A DNA stretch of 64,000 nt from DATFDN01 sp035685165. GTDB lineage: Bacteria; Pseudomonadota; Alphaproteobacteria; Acetobacterales; Acetobacteraceae. Each line of letters opens with the position of its first letter. Position 1 is the first letter of the stretch. The notes under the pieces are model-generated. The model was not told where the DNA came from, ran no database searches, and was given only the letters and a program-made list of their open reading frames with translations. The DNA lies in the NCBI GenBank assembly GCA_035685165.1, contig DASRBI010000013.1, positions 1 through 64,000 on the forward strand, in the 5' to 3' direction. Positions 24,567 through 33,425 of the stretch are shown here, one piece after another. A program made the position numbers and the translations under genes.

Positions 24567-26246
24567 TCAGACCAGCTTGAATGCGCGATCCACCTTCACG
24601 TCCACTAGCACCGGCCCGTCGGCACGCAGGGCATCGGTCAGCATTCCGCGCGCCTCGTCGAGGCCCGTTGCGTGCTGCGCCATGAGGCCCATCCCCTTGG
24701 CGATCGACACGTAATCAACGGCCGGATCCTCGAGCTCCATTCCCACGAAACGGCCGGTCTGGGCGGCGAACTGCTGCATCGCGTTCACCCGCTGTTTCAG
24801 GATGCGGTAGGAGCTGTTGTTGATGATGACGAACACGAGCCCCGCCAGCCGCTCGTGCGCGGCGGTCCACAGGCCCTGGATCGTGTACATCGCGCTGCCG
24901 TCTCCGATCAGCGCCACCACCGGGCGGTGCGGAAGCGCGAGCTTGATGCCGATCGCGGCGGGCAGGCCCCAGCCGATCCCGCCGCCGCGCAGGCCGAAGA
25001 AGCTCTGAGGATCGGTCGACCGGAGGAAGCGGCGCAGGCCGGCGCCGGAGGAGACGGTTTCGTCCACCACCACCGCGTTATCGGGGAGCAGCGCGGCGAC
25101 CGCCTCCATGAGCGCGAGCGGATGGATCGGCGTACGCCCGGTCACGCGTGCGGCCTCCTCGCGCAGCCGGGCGAGGCCGCGCTCTCCCTCGGCTGCCGCT
25201 TCGGCGCGGCGCGCTTCCGCCCGCGCCCGAGCCTCCGGCGTCATCGCCGATTCGATGCCGCGCAAAAGTTCCGGCAGCGTCGCTTTCGGATCGCCGAGGA
25301 TCGCCACATCGGCCGGGTAGTTCTTGCCGATCTCCCAAGGATCGTTGTCCAGATGAACGATCTTCATGAAGTCTGGCATCGCCTCCACGGCGCCGGGCAA
25401 TGAGAGCGTGAACAGATCCCCGCCGGCGCTGATCAGCAGATCGTGGTCCTGCAAAATGCCACGGATGGTCGCCGGCAGGCGGGCGAAATTGCCGCGGTAG
25501 AGCGGGTGCGTGGAAGGGAACATGGTGCGGCTCGCCATGCCTTCGTCATAGACCGGCGCGCCGACCGCCTCGGCGAGTGCGACGAGCTCCGCCAGCCCGC
25601 CGCTTTGCGCCACCGCATCGCCTGCGATGATGACCGGATGCTCGCTGCGCGCGATCAACGCCGCCGCGCTGGCGAGGGCTTCGGCATCGCCGCGGATGCG
25701 CGCGGCGATCCGCGTCGGCGCCCCGAGTTCGATATCGGCGCTCGCCGTCAGCACGTCGCCCGGCAGCGACAGAAAAACCGGCCCGGTCGGCGGGGCGAGT
25801 GCGGTCTTGGCGGCGCGGTGCACGGCGCGCGGCAGGTCTTCCAGCCGCCGCACCTCGTAGGACCACTTCACAAACGGCTGAGCGATCCGCGGCAGATCGG
25901 CCCAGAGAAGCGGCTCGGTGAGGTTGAAGGTCTGCTCGTGCTGGCCGGCGGTGACGAGCACGGGCGAGCCCGCCTTCTGCGCATCGTAGAGCATCCCGAG
26001 CGCGTTCCCGAGGCCTGGCGCCACATGCAGGTTCACGACGGCAAGCCCGCCCGAGGCGAGCGCGAACCCGTCTGCCATCGCCATCGCCGGAGCTTCCTGG
26101 AGTGCCAGTACGTAGCGGATGTCCTGCTCCACCGCGAGCGCATCCATCAGCGGCAATTCGGTGGTTCCCGGATTGCCGAACATCACGCGCACGCCCTCCT
26201 GCTTCAACAGCTCGAGCAGCGCCGTCTTGCCGAACATGGTGGGCAT
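24567..26246 (-). CDS. ThDP-dependent decarboxylase, benzoylformate-decarboxylase-like
   Basis: The 559-residue enzyme has the three ThDP domains. The activating Glu lies in LALQEAPAMAMADG (Glu51). The ThDP/Mg motif is GDGSAMYTIQGLW through INN. NPGTTELPL and VNLHVAPGLGNALG resemble benzoylformate decarboxylase, including the His of the latter segment; the second active-site His of that enzyme is not evident, so the substrate may be another 2-oxoacid. CGGAG (26254-26258) seven bases before the ATG sets the start at 26246; an upstream ATG at 26270 lacks this. It is divergent from a substrate-binding protein gene. Confidence 0.82.
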   Translation of the reverse strand: MPTMFGKTALLELLKQEGVRVMFGNPGTTELPLMDALAVEQDIRYVLALQEAPAMAMADGFALASGGLAVVNLHVAPGLGNALGMLYDAQKAGSPVLVTAGQHEQTFNLTEPLLWADLPRIAQPFVKWSYEVRRLEDLPRAVHRAAKTALAPPTGPVFLSLPGDVLTASADIELGAPTRIAARIRGDAEALASAAALIARSEHPVIIAGDAVAQSGGLAELVALAEAVGAPVYDEGMASRTMFPSTHPLYRGNFARLPATIRGILQDHDLLISAGGDLFTLSLPGAVEAMPDFMKIVHLDNDPWEIGKNYPADVAILGDPKATLPELLRGIESAMTPEARARAEARRAEAAAEGERGLARLREEAARVTGRTPIHPLALMEAVAALLPDNAVVVDETVSSGAGLRRFLRSTDPQSFFGLRGGGIGWGLPAAIGIKLALPHRPVVALIGDGSAMYTIQGLWTAAHERLAGLVFVIINNSSYRILKQRVNAMQQFAAQTGRFVGMELEDPAVDYVSIAKGMGLMAQHATGLDEARGMLTDALRADGPVLVDVKVDRAFKLV

Positions 26247-26378
26247 CGGTGAACTCCGCGTGAGGTGCATGGCAGGCTGCCCCGCCGCGCGTGATCGCGC
26301 AATATTGCCAGTGTGAATGCGCTATGCTTCTCCGCCGTCGCCGCGCATCCGGCACGCGCGGCCTGAGGAGATGCAACA

Positions 26379-27725
26379 ATGAACACAAACTTCACGATGA
26401 CGCGCCGCGCCGCGCTCAAGACCGCGGTGGCGGGCGCGGCGCTGCCGCTAGTGAATCTGCGCGCGGCACATGCCGCCACCACGCTCAAGGTTGGCCTGTG
26501 GGATCATTGGGTTCCCGGTGCCAATCCGGTGCTCAAGAAGCAGATCGACGACTGGGGGCAGAAGAACAACGTCACAGTCGAGGTCGATTTCATCACCAGC
26601 AATGGCAACAAGCTGCAGCTCACGGGCGCGGCTGAGGCGCAGGCCGGGATCGGCCACGACATCATGACTTTTGCGACCTGGGATGTGCATAACTATTCGG
26701 ACAAGCTGCTCAACGTCGATGACGTGATCAAGGAGCTGGAGTCGAATGGGGGACCGTTCAACAAGGTGGCCACCTACCTTGCCAAGGGCAAGAGCGGATG
26801 GGCGGCGGTGCCGACCACGTGGGGGTCGCAAACCAAGCCCTGCTGCGCGCGCATCAGTCTGATCAAGCAATATATCGGCGTCGACGTGACGCAGATGTAT
26901 CCGCCCCGGGAAGTCAACGAGGCCGGCAAGACCTGGACCTGGGACGGCGACTTCTTCAAGGCTGCCGAGGCCGCGTCGAAAGCGGGCGAGGCGTTTGGCC
27001 TCGGCCTCGGGCAGACGTCGGACAGCGTGGATTGGGTGGGCGCCCTGTTCGCCGCCTACGGTGCCGAGCTTGTCGACAAGGACGGCAAGCCGCAGGTGAA
27101 TTCGGATGCGATGCACGCGGTGCTGGACTACGCGCAGAAGCTCGTGCCATTCCTGCCTGCCGATGCGGTAAGCTATGACGACGCCTCCAACAATCGCGCG
27201 CTGATCTCGGGCAAGAGCGCGCTGATCATGAACCCGCCCTCGGCCTGGGCGGTGGCCAAGAAGGACGCGCCGCAGATCGCCGCCGATTGCTGGACCTTCC
27301 CAAACCCGGCCGGGCCGAAGGGGCGGTACATTCCTTACCTCGGCTTCTTCTGGGGCATCTGGAAGTTCAGCAAAAACCAGCAGCCGGCCAAGGAGCTGAT
27401 CGAGTACCTCATGTCGCGCCCGGTGGTGGAGGCGCGCGAACCGGCCACCATGGGCTACGACCTGCCGCCGCAGAACAGCATGATGAACTTCGATGTCTGG
27501 TCACAGGTGGAGCCCCCGAAGGGGACCGTGTTCAACTATCCGATGCGGCCCTGGTTCAACGCCGAATTCAGCATCGCCGCCGCACCGGCGCCGGCGGAGA
27601 TCGCGGTGCAGATCTACAACGCGGCGGTCGGGCCAACGATGCTCGCCAAGCTGAAGGGCGGTTCGGCGATCAAGGACGTGATCTCCTGGGCCGATAATCA
27701 GGTGCAGGGGTTCATTCAGCCGTAG
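26379..27725 (+). CDS. ABC transporter extracellular solute-binding protein (family 1), Tat-type signal
   Basis: The 448-residue protein begins with a signal that looks Tat-dependent (MTRRAALKTAVAGAALP, cleavage near AHA). The mature part follows the family 1 sugar-type layout, with VGLWDHWVPGANPVLKKQID near the start and SGKSALIMNPPSAWAV in the second lobe. Ligand is unknown; linked genes for permease or ATPase are absent. Downstream is a repeat element and then a second, unrelated binding protein. Confidence 0.85.
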   Translation: MNTNFTMTRRAALKTAVAGAALPLVNLRAAHAATTLKVGLWDHWVPGANPVLKKQIDDWGQKNNVTVEVDFITSNGNKLQLTGAAEAQAGIGHDIMTFATWDVHNYSDKLLNVDDVIKELESNGGPFNKVATYLAKGKSGWAAVPTTWGSQTKPCCARISLIKQYIGVDVTQMYPPREVNEAGKTWTWDGDFFKAAEAASKAGEAFGLGLGQTSDSVDWVGALFAAYGAELVDKDGKPQVNSDAMHAVLDYAQKLVPFLPADAVSYDDASNNRALISGKSALIMNPPSAWAVAKKDAPQIAADCWTFPNPAGPKGRYIPYLGFFWGIWKFSKNQQPAKELIEYLMSRPVVEAREPATMGYDLPPQNSMMNFDVWSQVEPPKGTVFNYPMRPWFNAEFSIAAAPAPAEIAVQIYNAAVGPTMLAKLKGGSAIKDVISWADNQVQGFIQP

Positions 27726-27726
27726 G

Positions 27727-27848
27727 CCCTCACCCGCCCGCGCCGAGGGGCGCGGGCGGCCTCTCCCGCAAGCGGGAGAGGCGATTTAAGGTCCAACTCT
27801 CCCGCTGCGCGGGAGAGGTCGTCCCCGCGAAGCAGGGGCAGGTGAAGG
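27727..27848. repeat. Composite palindromic intergenic element, copy 2
   Basis: The element starts one base after the stop of the upstream gene with CCCTCACC and ends with GGTGAAGG. Inside are CTCTCCCGC-AA-GCGGGAGAG and CTCTCCCGC-TGC-GCGGGAGAG hairpins plus a CCCGCGCC/GGCGCGGG stem. The layout matches the copy at 7104-7213. It fills almost the whole gap between the two solute-binding genes. Confidence 0.75.
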
Positions 27849-27868
27849 TCACAGGGAGGATCGGACCA

Positions 27869-29089
27869 ATGGCAAACATAACGCGCCGGGCGGCGCTCGC
27901 GGGTTTGGCGACGGCGCCGCTGGCGCGGCCTGGGATCATCCGGGCGCAATCGAGCAGCGAGCCGGTGCGGATCGGGCTGTTGAGCGACATGAGCGGGCCC
28001 TACCGCGACGTCGGCGGGCCGGGGATGAAGGTCGCGACCGAGCTGGCAATCGCGGATTTCGGCGGCGCTGTCCTCGGCCGGCCGATCGAGATCCTGCAGG
28101 CCGACGACCAGAACAAGCCGAACGTAGCCGGTGCGCTAGCCCGCGAGTGGGTGGATTCGCGCGGCGTTGCATGCCTTTCGGACGGCGCGGCCACGTCCTC
28201 GGGGCTGGCGATCCAGCAGGTTTCCGGCGAAAAGAAGGTTCCTTATCTGATCACCGGGCCGGCGGCGACCGACTTCACGCAGAAGCTCTGCACGCCCTAC
28301 GGATTCCACTTCTGCTACGACACCTATGCTCTGGCGAAGGGCACGGGCGGCGAGCTCACCAAGTCGGGCGGCGACACCTGGTTCTTCATCACCGCCGATT
28401 ACGAATTTGGCTACTCGCTGCAGGCGAACACCGAGAAGTTTGTAAAAGCGGCGGGCGGCAAGGTGCTCGGGGCCGTGCGCGCGCCGCTCGGCACGGCGGA
28501 TTTCTCCTCCTATCTCGTGCAGGCGAAGGCGTCGGGCGCCAAGGTCATCGGGCTGGCGAATGCCGGCACTGACTTGCAGAACTGCATCAAGCAGGCGGCC
28601 GAGTTCGGCATCGCCAAGGGAGGCCAGCGGCTGGCGACCCTGCTGATGTTCATCCTGAACGTGAACGCGCTCGGTCAGGACGTGTGCCAGGGCTTGGTCC
28701 TGACGAACAGTTTTTACTGGAACCTGACCGACGCCACCCGCGCCTGGACCAAACGCTATGTGGCGCAGATGAACAGCCCGCCGGGGATGCTGCACGCCGG
28801 ACAATATGCGGCGGTGACGCACTGGCTGAAGGCGGTGAAGGCGGCGGGTAGCACCGACGGCACCGAGGTCGCGGCCAGGATGCACGCGATGAAGGTGAAC
28901 GATTTCTATCACAAGGATGTCGTGATCCAGCCGAACGGCCGGGTGGCCGAGACGATGTATGTCTGGCAGGTCAAGCCACCGTCCGAGACCACGGTGAAGT
29001 GGGATTTCTACCGCCCGATCGCCACTCTGAGCGGCGCGGACGCCACGATGCCGCTTGCGGAAACCGGGTGCCCGCTGGTTCATTCGTAG
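27869..29089 (+). CDS. ABC transporter substrate-binding protein, branched-chain amino acid type
   Basis: The 406-residue periplasmic protein of the Leu/Ile/Val-binding (LivK-like) group has a Tat-like signal (ITRRAALAGLATAPLARP) and mature start VRIGLLSDMSGPYRDVGGPG. Typical segments ADDQNKPNVAGALAREWVD and YLITGPAATDFT follow. GGGAGGA (27854-27860) precedes the ATG at 27869. No liv permease or ATPase genes adjoin it. Proteins of this group also bind aromatic acids and amides, so the ligand is open. Confidence 0.87.
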   Translation: MANITRRAALAGLATAPLARPGIIRAQSSSEPVRIGLLSDMSGPYRDVGGPGMKVATELAIADFGGAVLGRPIEILQADDQNKPNVAGALAREWVDSRGVACLSDGAATSSGLAIQQVSGEKKVPYLITGPAATDFTQKLCTPYGFHFCYDTYALAKGTGGELTKSGGDTWFFITADYEFGYSLQANTEKFVKAAGGKVLGAVRAPLGTADFSSYLVQAKASGAKVIGLANAGTDLQNCIKQAAEFGIAKGGQRLATLLMFILNVNALGQDVCQGLVLTNSFYWNLTDATRAWTKRYVAQMNSPPGMLHAGQYAAVTHWLKAVKAAGSTDGTEVAARMHAMKVNDFYHKDVVIQPNGRVAETMYVWQVKPPSETTVKWDFYRPIATLSGADATMPLAETGCPLVHS

Positions 29090-29213
29090 TGGAGCAGCCG
29101 GTCCGACGAACCCGTCAGTTCCTGCACCGCGCAGGTCGGCCCATCCTCTGACGCGTTGGCCAACCTGCCTGTCCGGCGGCATGATCGTCCAAAGACAGAG
29201 GGAACGACAGGAA

Positions 29214-30485
29214 ATGCCTGACGACCTCGGCGCGCCAATGCCAGCGGCGCGCTCGATCGAGAGCCGTGCCTCCTGGATGGCGGCGGGCGTGACGCTCGCC
29301 ATCCTCTCGGTCGCGTACGGTGCCACCCTCCTGATCGTGGTCGGGCTCAGGGCGATGGAAGCCGATCTTGGGCTCGATCGTTCCGTGTTGGCATTGGCCG
29401 GGGCGCTCACCTGGGTCGGCACCGGGCTGGGCGGCATCGCGATGGGCTGGCTTGCCGACCGGATCGGGATGCGGGCGAGCGTGACGCTGGGTGCCGTGAT
29501 GGTCTCGGCGGGGCTTGCGCTCTCCGCCGCCGGGCATCTCTGGGCGATCTATTTCGGCCACGGCATCCTTATCGGCCTGTTCGGCATGGGCGCGATCTAC
29601 CCGCCGCTTGTCACCTATGTGAGCCGCTGGTTCGACCGCCGCCGTGGCACGGCGGTGGCGCTGATCTCGTCCGGCCAGTACGTGGCCGGCGTGGTGTGGC
29701 CGGCGGTGTTCGCGTGGGTGCTGGCCGGCCCCGGCTGGCGCGCGGCCTACCTGAGCTATGCCGGGGTGGTGCTGCTCTGGGTGATCCCGCTGGCGCTGTT
29801 GTTCCTGCGCCCGCCGCCTGCTGCTGCGCTGGCGGGACCGGGTGCCGACGGTCCGGCGCGAGGCGGCGGCGCCGTGCTGGGGCTTTCGCCCAACACCGTC
29901 CAGGCGATGCTGTGCGCGGCCGGGTTCTGCTGCTGCGTGCCGATGTCGATCCCGCAGGGGCATCTGGTCGCCTTCTGCGGCGATCTCGGCATCAGCGCGA
30001 CGACGGGTGCGACGATGCTGTCGGTGCTGCTCGGCTGCGCCTTCATCAGCCGCCAGTTCTGGGGCCTGTTTGCCGACCGCAACGGCGGCTTGCTGGGTGT
30101 GTTCGCCGGCTCCTCCTGTCAGGCGCTCGCGATCCTGGCGTTCATGCTGACGCAGAACGAAGCTGGGCTGTTTAGCGTCGCCGCCGCTTATGGGCTCGGG
30201 TTTTCGGGGATCATCCCGTCCTACGTGGTGGCGATCCGCGATCTGTTTCCGTCGCGCGAGGCGTCCTGGCGTGTGCCGCTCGTGCTGTTCACCTCGATGG
30301 GCGGGATGGCGTTCGGAAGCTGGTTCGCCGGCCGGCTCTATGACTTGTTCGGATTTTACGAGCCGGCCTTCGGCATCGGCGTGCTGTTCAACCTCGCCAA
30401 CCTGGCGCTCGTCGGCACGCTGGTCTTGCGCCAGCAGCGGCGCGGCGGCTACCGGCCGGCCGGCTTTGCTCCCGCTCCCGGCTGA
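29214..30485 (+). CDS. MFS transporter (oxalate/formate-antiporter-like)
   Basis: This protein of about 423 residues has twelve hydrophobic segments, motif-A-like GWLADRIGMRAS after TM2 and WFDRRRGTAVALISSGQYVAG between TM4 and TM5, as in monocarboxylate or oxalate:formate MFS carriers. The start is uncertain: ATG 29214 has a weak AGGA upstream, and ATG 29181 is in frame. Its last 37 bases overlap the 3' end of rdgB on the other strand. It may serve the solutes bound by its upstream neighbours, but nothing in the sequence shows it. Confidence 0.82.
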   Translation: MPDDLGAPMPAARSIESRASWMAAGVTLAILSVAYGATLLIVVGLRAMEADLGLDRSVLALAGALTWVGTGLGGIAMGWLADRIGMRASVTLGAVMVSAGLALSAAGHLWAIYFGHGILIGLFGMGAIYPPLVTYVSRWFDRRRGTAVALISSGQYVAGVVWPAVFAWVLAGPGWRAAYLSYAGVVLLWVIPLALLFLRPPPAAALAGPGADGPARGGGAVLGLSPNTVQAMLCAAGFCCCVPMSIPQGHLVAFCGDLGISATTGATMLSVLLGCAFISRQFWGLFADRNGGLLGVFAGSSCQALAILAFMLTQNEAGLFSVAAAYGLGFSGIIPSYVVAIRDLFPSREASWRVPLVLFTSMGGMAFGSWFAGRLYDLFGFYEPAFGIGVLFNLANLALVGTLVLRQQRRGGYRPAGFAPAPG

Positions 30486-31081
30486 GGCAGGCAGGCGGCG
30501 GCGAACTGGGCGAAGGCGCGGGCGCGGTGGCTGAGCGCGTGCTTCTGGCCGGGCTCCATTTCCCCGAAAGTCAGGCTGCTGCCTGCCGGGGCAAACATCG
30601 GATCGTAGCCGAAGCCGAGCTTGCCGCGTGGCGGCCAGACCGCGGTTCCATCCACCCGGCCAATGAAGGTCGCGCTCGTACCGTCCGGCGAGGCGAGGCA
30701 GAGGGCGGCGATGAACCAGGCGCGCCGGTCCTCGGCTGCGACCAGCTCGTCGTTCACCCGCTCCATTGCCGCGCCGAAGTCCTTGCCAGGACCGGCCCAG
30801 CGGGCGGAGTAGATCCCGGGGGCGCCGCCGAGTGCCGCAACACAGAAGCCGGAATCGTCGGCAAGCGCGGGCCGCCCCGCCGCTGTCGCGGCGGCCAGCG
30901 CCTTGAGGCGGGCATTGTCGGCGAAACTCGCTCCGGTCTCCTCCGGCTCCGGCAAGCCGAGCTCGCCAGCCGAAACAGCGCCGAGGCCGAACGGCGCGAT
31001 CAGTTCGAGGATCTCCTGCAATTTTCCCGGATTATGGGTGGCGATGACAAGCTCGGTGCCGGCATCGAGCCGCCTCGCCAT
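30449..31081 (-). CDS. rdgB: XTP/dITP diphosphatase (RdgB/HAM1)
   Basis: The 210-residue house-cleaning enzyme hydrolyses non-canonical purine triphosphates (XTP, dITP) to monophosphates. The N-terminal VIATHNPGKLQEI, the active-site LADDSGFCVAALGGAPGIYSAR and the C-terminal GFGYDPMFAP with HALSHRARA are all present. The ATG shares one base with the rph stop (TGATG), so the two are translationally coupled. The 3' end overlaps the converging MFS gene. Confidence 0.96.
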   Translation of the reverse strand: MARRLDAGTELVIATHNPGKLQEILELIAPFGLGAVSAGELGLPEPEETGASFADNARLKALAAATAAGRPALADDSGFCVAALGGAPGIYSARWAGPGKDFGAAMERVNDELVAAEDRRAWFIAALCLASPDGTSATFIGRVDGTAVWPPRGKLGFGYDPMFAPAGSSLTFGEMEPGQKHALSHRARAFAQFAAACLPQPGAGAKPAGR

Positions 31082-31800
31082 CAGGCCGCCTCGATGGCTG
31101 CGCGCTGAGCGGCGAAGAGTTCGGCCGTGCCTTTGCGCGCCAGCCCCATGAGTGCCAGCAACTCGGCCTCGGTGAACGGGGCGCGCTCCGCGGTCCCTTG
31201 AATTTCGACGATTCCGCCCGCATCGGTCAGCACGAAATTGGCGTCCGCGTCGGCGCTCGAATCCTCGGCATAATCGAGGTCAAGCACCGCCGTGCCGCCC
31301 GCCAGCCCGCAAGAGACGGCGGCGACCTGCCCGGTCAGCGGATCGCGCGCCAGCACGTTCATCTTCCGCAAATGGCGGAAGGCGAGCGCCAGCGCCACAT
31401 ATGCGCCGGTGATCGAGGCGCAGCGCGTGCCGCCATCGGCGTTGAGCACGTCGCAATCGAGCGTGACGGTGATTTCGCCCATCGCCTTGCGGTCTACCAC
31501 AGCGCGCAAGGAACGCCCGATAAGACGCTGGATTTCCTGCGTGCGCCCGGATTGCCGCCCGCGCGCCGCCTCGCGGTCCCCGCGCGTGTGGGTGGCGCGC
31601 GGCAGCATCCCGTATTCGGCCGTGACCCAGCCCTCGCCCGCGCCGCGCAGGAAGGGCGGCACCCGGCCCTCCACGCTGGCGGCGCACAGCACCTCGGTGC
31701 GGCCCATGCGGATGAGGCAAGAGCCTTCGGCGTGATGGGCGAAACCGGTGACGAGCGAGACCTCGCGCAAGGCGTCGTTGGCGCGGCCGGATGGGCGCAT
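31081..31800 (-). CDS. rph: Ribonuclease PH
   Basis: The 239-residue phosphorolytic 3'-5' exoribonuclease trims tRNA 3' ends. The start RPSGRANDALREVSLVTGF and the signature blocks WVTAEYGMLPRATHTRGDREA, GRTQEIQRLIGRSLRAVVD, DCDVLNADGGTR and GLAGGTAVLDLDYAEDS are canonical. The ATG at 31800 gives the usual N-terminus; the frame remains open further upstream without homology. It is followed by rdgB with a one-base overlap. msrA is divergent from it. Confidence 0.97.
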   Translation of the reverse strand: MRPSGRANDALREVSLVTGFAHHAEGSCLIRMGRTEVLCAASVEGRVPPFLRGAGEGWVTAEYGMLPRATHTRGDREAARGRQSGRTQEIQRLIGRSLRAVVDRKAMGEITVTLDCDVLNADGGTRCASITGAYVALALAFRHLRKMNVLARDPLTGQVAAVSCGLAGGTAVLDLDYAEDSSADADANFVLTDAGGIVEIQGTAERAPFTEAELLALMGLARKGTAELFAAQRAAIEAA

Positions 31801-31912
31801 GGTCGGGGCGGCTCCTGTGCTGGGCGGGCGGAACAAGCCAGAAGCCGGAGCCCCTGTCACCCTGGTTTGCAGGCACGATATGCTGCCCGGAGTTTGGTTC
31901 GGAGACGGGCGG

Positions 31913-32461
31913 ATGAGCGAGCAAACGGCGACCCTTGGCGGCGGGTGCTTCTGGTGCCTGGAGGCGGTGTTCAAGGATTTGCGAGGTGTCTCGCGGGTGA
32001 AGTCGGGCTACGCCGGCGGGCACGTGGAGCGTCCGAGCTACAAGCAGGTCTGCACCGGACGCACCGGCCATGCCGAGGTCGTGCAGGTGGCCTTCGACCC
32101 CGGCCAGATCAGCTACGCCGACTTGTTGCGCGTGTTCTTCGCAATCCACGATCCCACCACCAAGGACCGGCAGGGCAACGATGTCGGCCCGCAATACCGC
32201 TCGATCATCCTGACGCACGACGAGGCGCAGCGTCGGACTGCCGAGGCGGTGATGAAGGAGGTCGCGGAAGCCGGACTCTGGGACGGCACGCTGACCACCG
32301 AGGTGGTGCCGCTGACTTCGTTCTGGCCCGCTGAGCCCGAGCACGACGACTATTTCGCCCGCAACCCCTGGAGCGGCTACTGCCAGGCGGTGGTGGCGCC
32401 GAAAGTGGCTAAGTTCCGCAAGCAGTTCGCCGACCGGCTGAAGAAGGCCGCCGCGGCGTAG
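31913..32461 (+). CDS. msrA: Peptide-methionine (S)-S-oxide reductase
   Basis: The 182-residue cytosolic enzyme repairs methionine S-sulfoxide. The catalytic GGGCFWCLEAVF contains the reactive Cys near residue 12; SGYAGGHVERPSYKQVCTGRTGHAEVVQV and FFAIHDPTTKDRQGNDVGPQYRS are diagnostic. A further Cys near the C-terminus (WSGYCQAVV) may be a resolving residue. The ATG at 31913 was chosen although the frame is open upstream, because family homology starts a few residues later. It is divergent from rph. Confidence 0.96.
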   Translation: MSEQTATLGGGCFWCLEAVFKDLRGVSRVKSGYAGGHVERPSYKQVCTGRTGHAEVVQVAFDPGQISYADLLRVFFAIHDPTTKDRQGNDVGPQYRSIILTHDEAQRRTAEAVMKEVAEAGLWDGTLTTEVVPLTSFWPAEPEHDDYFARNPWSGYCQAVVAPKVAKFRKQFADRLKKAAAA

Positions 32462-32634
32462 GTCTCCCTTTCGCCGGCGCAGCCCCACAAACCGCTTGGC
32501 AGCGGTTCGGCGGTAGGCCGGCGCGCTATGAGCTCGAGTTCTGGATGGGCGGTGGCGGCGCCGGGCTGATCGCGGCAATGGGTGGCATCGCCGCCGCTGT
32601 GCGCCTGCGAGGGCATTGATCGGCTCGGCGGGCC

Positions 32635-33399
32635 CTAACGGGTCAGCGCCCGTGCGAGGAACGCCTCCACCGCGCGGTTGAACGCCTCCGGCTGGTCCAG
32701 GTTGGCCGCGTGTCCGGCTCCTTCGATCACCACCTTCTCCGCGCCGGGGATTTTCTTCGCCATGTAGTCGGTAGCAGCGAGAAAGTTGGTGTCCTCGCTG
32801 CCGACCAGCACGAGCGTGGGCACGGCGATCGCGGGCAGCGATTCGATCAGGTGCGGCCCCGATTGCGTCAGCATCCCCCGCGCCGCCCGCGCGAGGCCGG
32901 ATGCGCCGCGGTGCTCCTTGGCCCGCGTCTCGGCCCGGGTCCCGAGGGCGGCGAGCCCTTGCCGTTCGAGATCGGTGGCGCGCTGCATAGCGCGCGCGTT
33001 CCAATCCGCCCGCGCGGCTTCGTTCTTGAAGCCCGGCCCGGTGTCGAACAGCATCAGTGCGCGCGTCATTTCCGGGTGGCGCAGATGCAAGGCGAGCGAC
33101 ATCACACCTCCGAGCGAAAGCCCGCCGATCACCGCCCGGGCTTCGCCCAGCTCGCGCAGGATCGCCGCCATGTCCTGCACGGTCAGCGCCTCGGAATAGA
33201 GCCGGTCCTCCTCGGGGTAGTCGCTTTGGCCGTGGCCGCGCATGTCCCAGGTGATGACGCGATAGCGGTCCTTCAGCGCGGCCACTTGCGCGTCCCACAT
33301 GCGGCAGGTGGCGCTATAGCCGTGGCTCAGCAGCACCGCCGGCCCGCTTCCCGCCACCTCGTAGTAGATCGAAACGCCGTCCCGGCTGATGCGCGGCAT
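32635..33399 (-). CDS. Alpha/beta hydrolase
   Basis: The 254-residue hydrolase fold has an oxyanion loop in LLSHGYSATCRMWD, the nucleophile elbow GGLSLGGVM, an Asp in LVGSEDTNFL and the terminal His in EGAGHAANLDQP. It resembles 3-oxoadipate enol-lactonase and esterase branches, but the substrate is not determined; no aromatic-degradation genes adjoin. The stop is about 170 bp from msrA. The ABC-2 permease gene ends just upstream (26 bp), so it may be a downstream member of that unit. Confidence 0.85.
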   Translation of the reverse strand: MPRISRDGVSIYYEVAGSGPAVLLSHGYSATCRMWDAQVAALKDRYRVITWDMRGHGQSDYPEEDRLYSEALTVQDMAAILRELGEARAVIGGLSLGGVMSLALHLRHPEMTRALMLFDTGPGFKNEAARADWNARAMQRATDLERQGLAALGTRAETRAKEHRGASGLARAARGMLTQSGPHLIESLPAIAVPTLVLVGSEDTNFLAATDYMAKKIPGAEKVVIEGAGHAANLDQPEAFNRAVEAFLARALTR

Positions 33400-33425
33400 G
33401 ATGCGTTCCCCTCATTTTTACGCGG

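Noticed and set aside
27842..27868. Earlier in-frame start for the Liv-type binding protein
   Set aside because: It falls in the repeat element; the ATG at 27869 has a proper ribosome-binding site and gives a clean signal peptide.
32462..32634. Short frame ending at the TGA near 32620, downstream of msrA
   Set aside because: It gives only a Gly/Ala-rich tail with no upstream continuation; too short to call a gene remnant.
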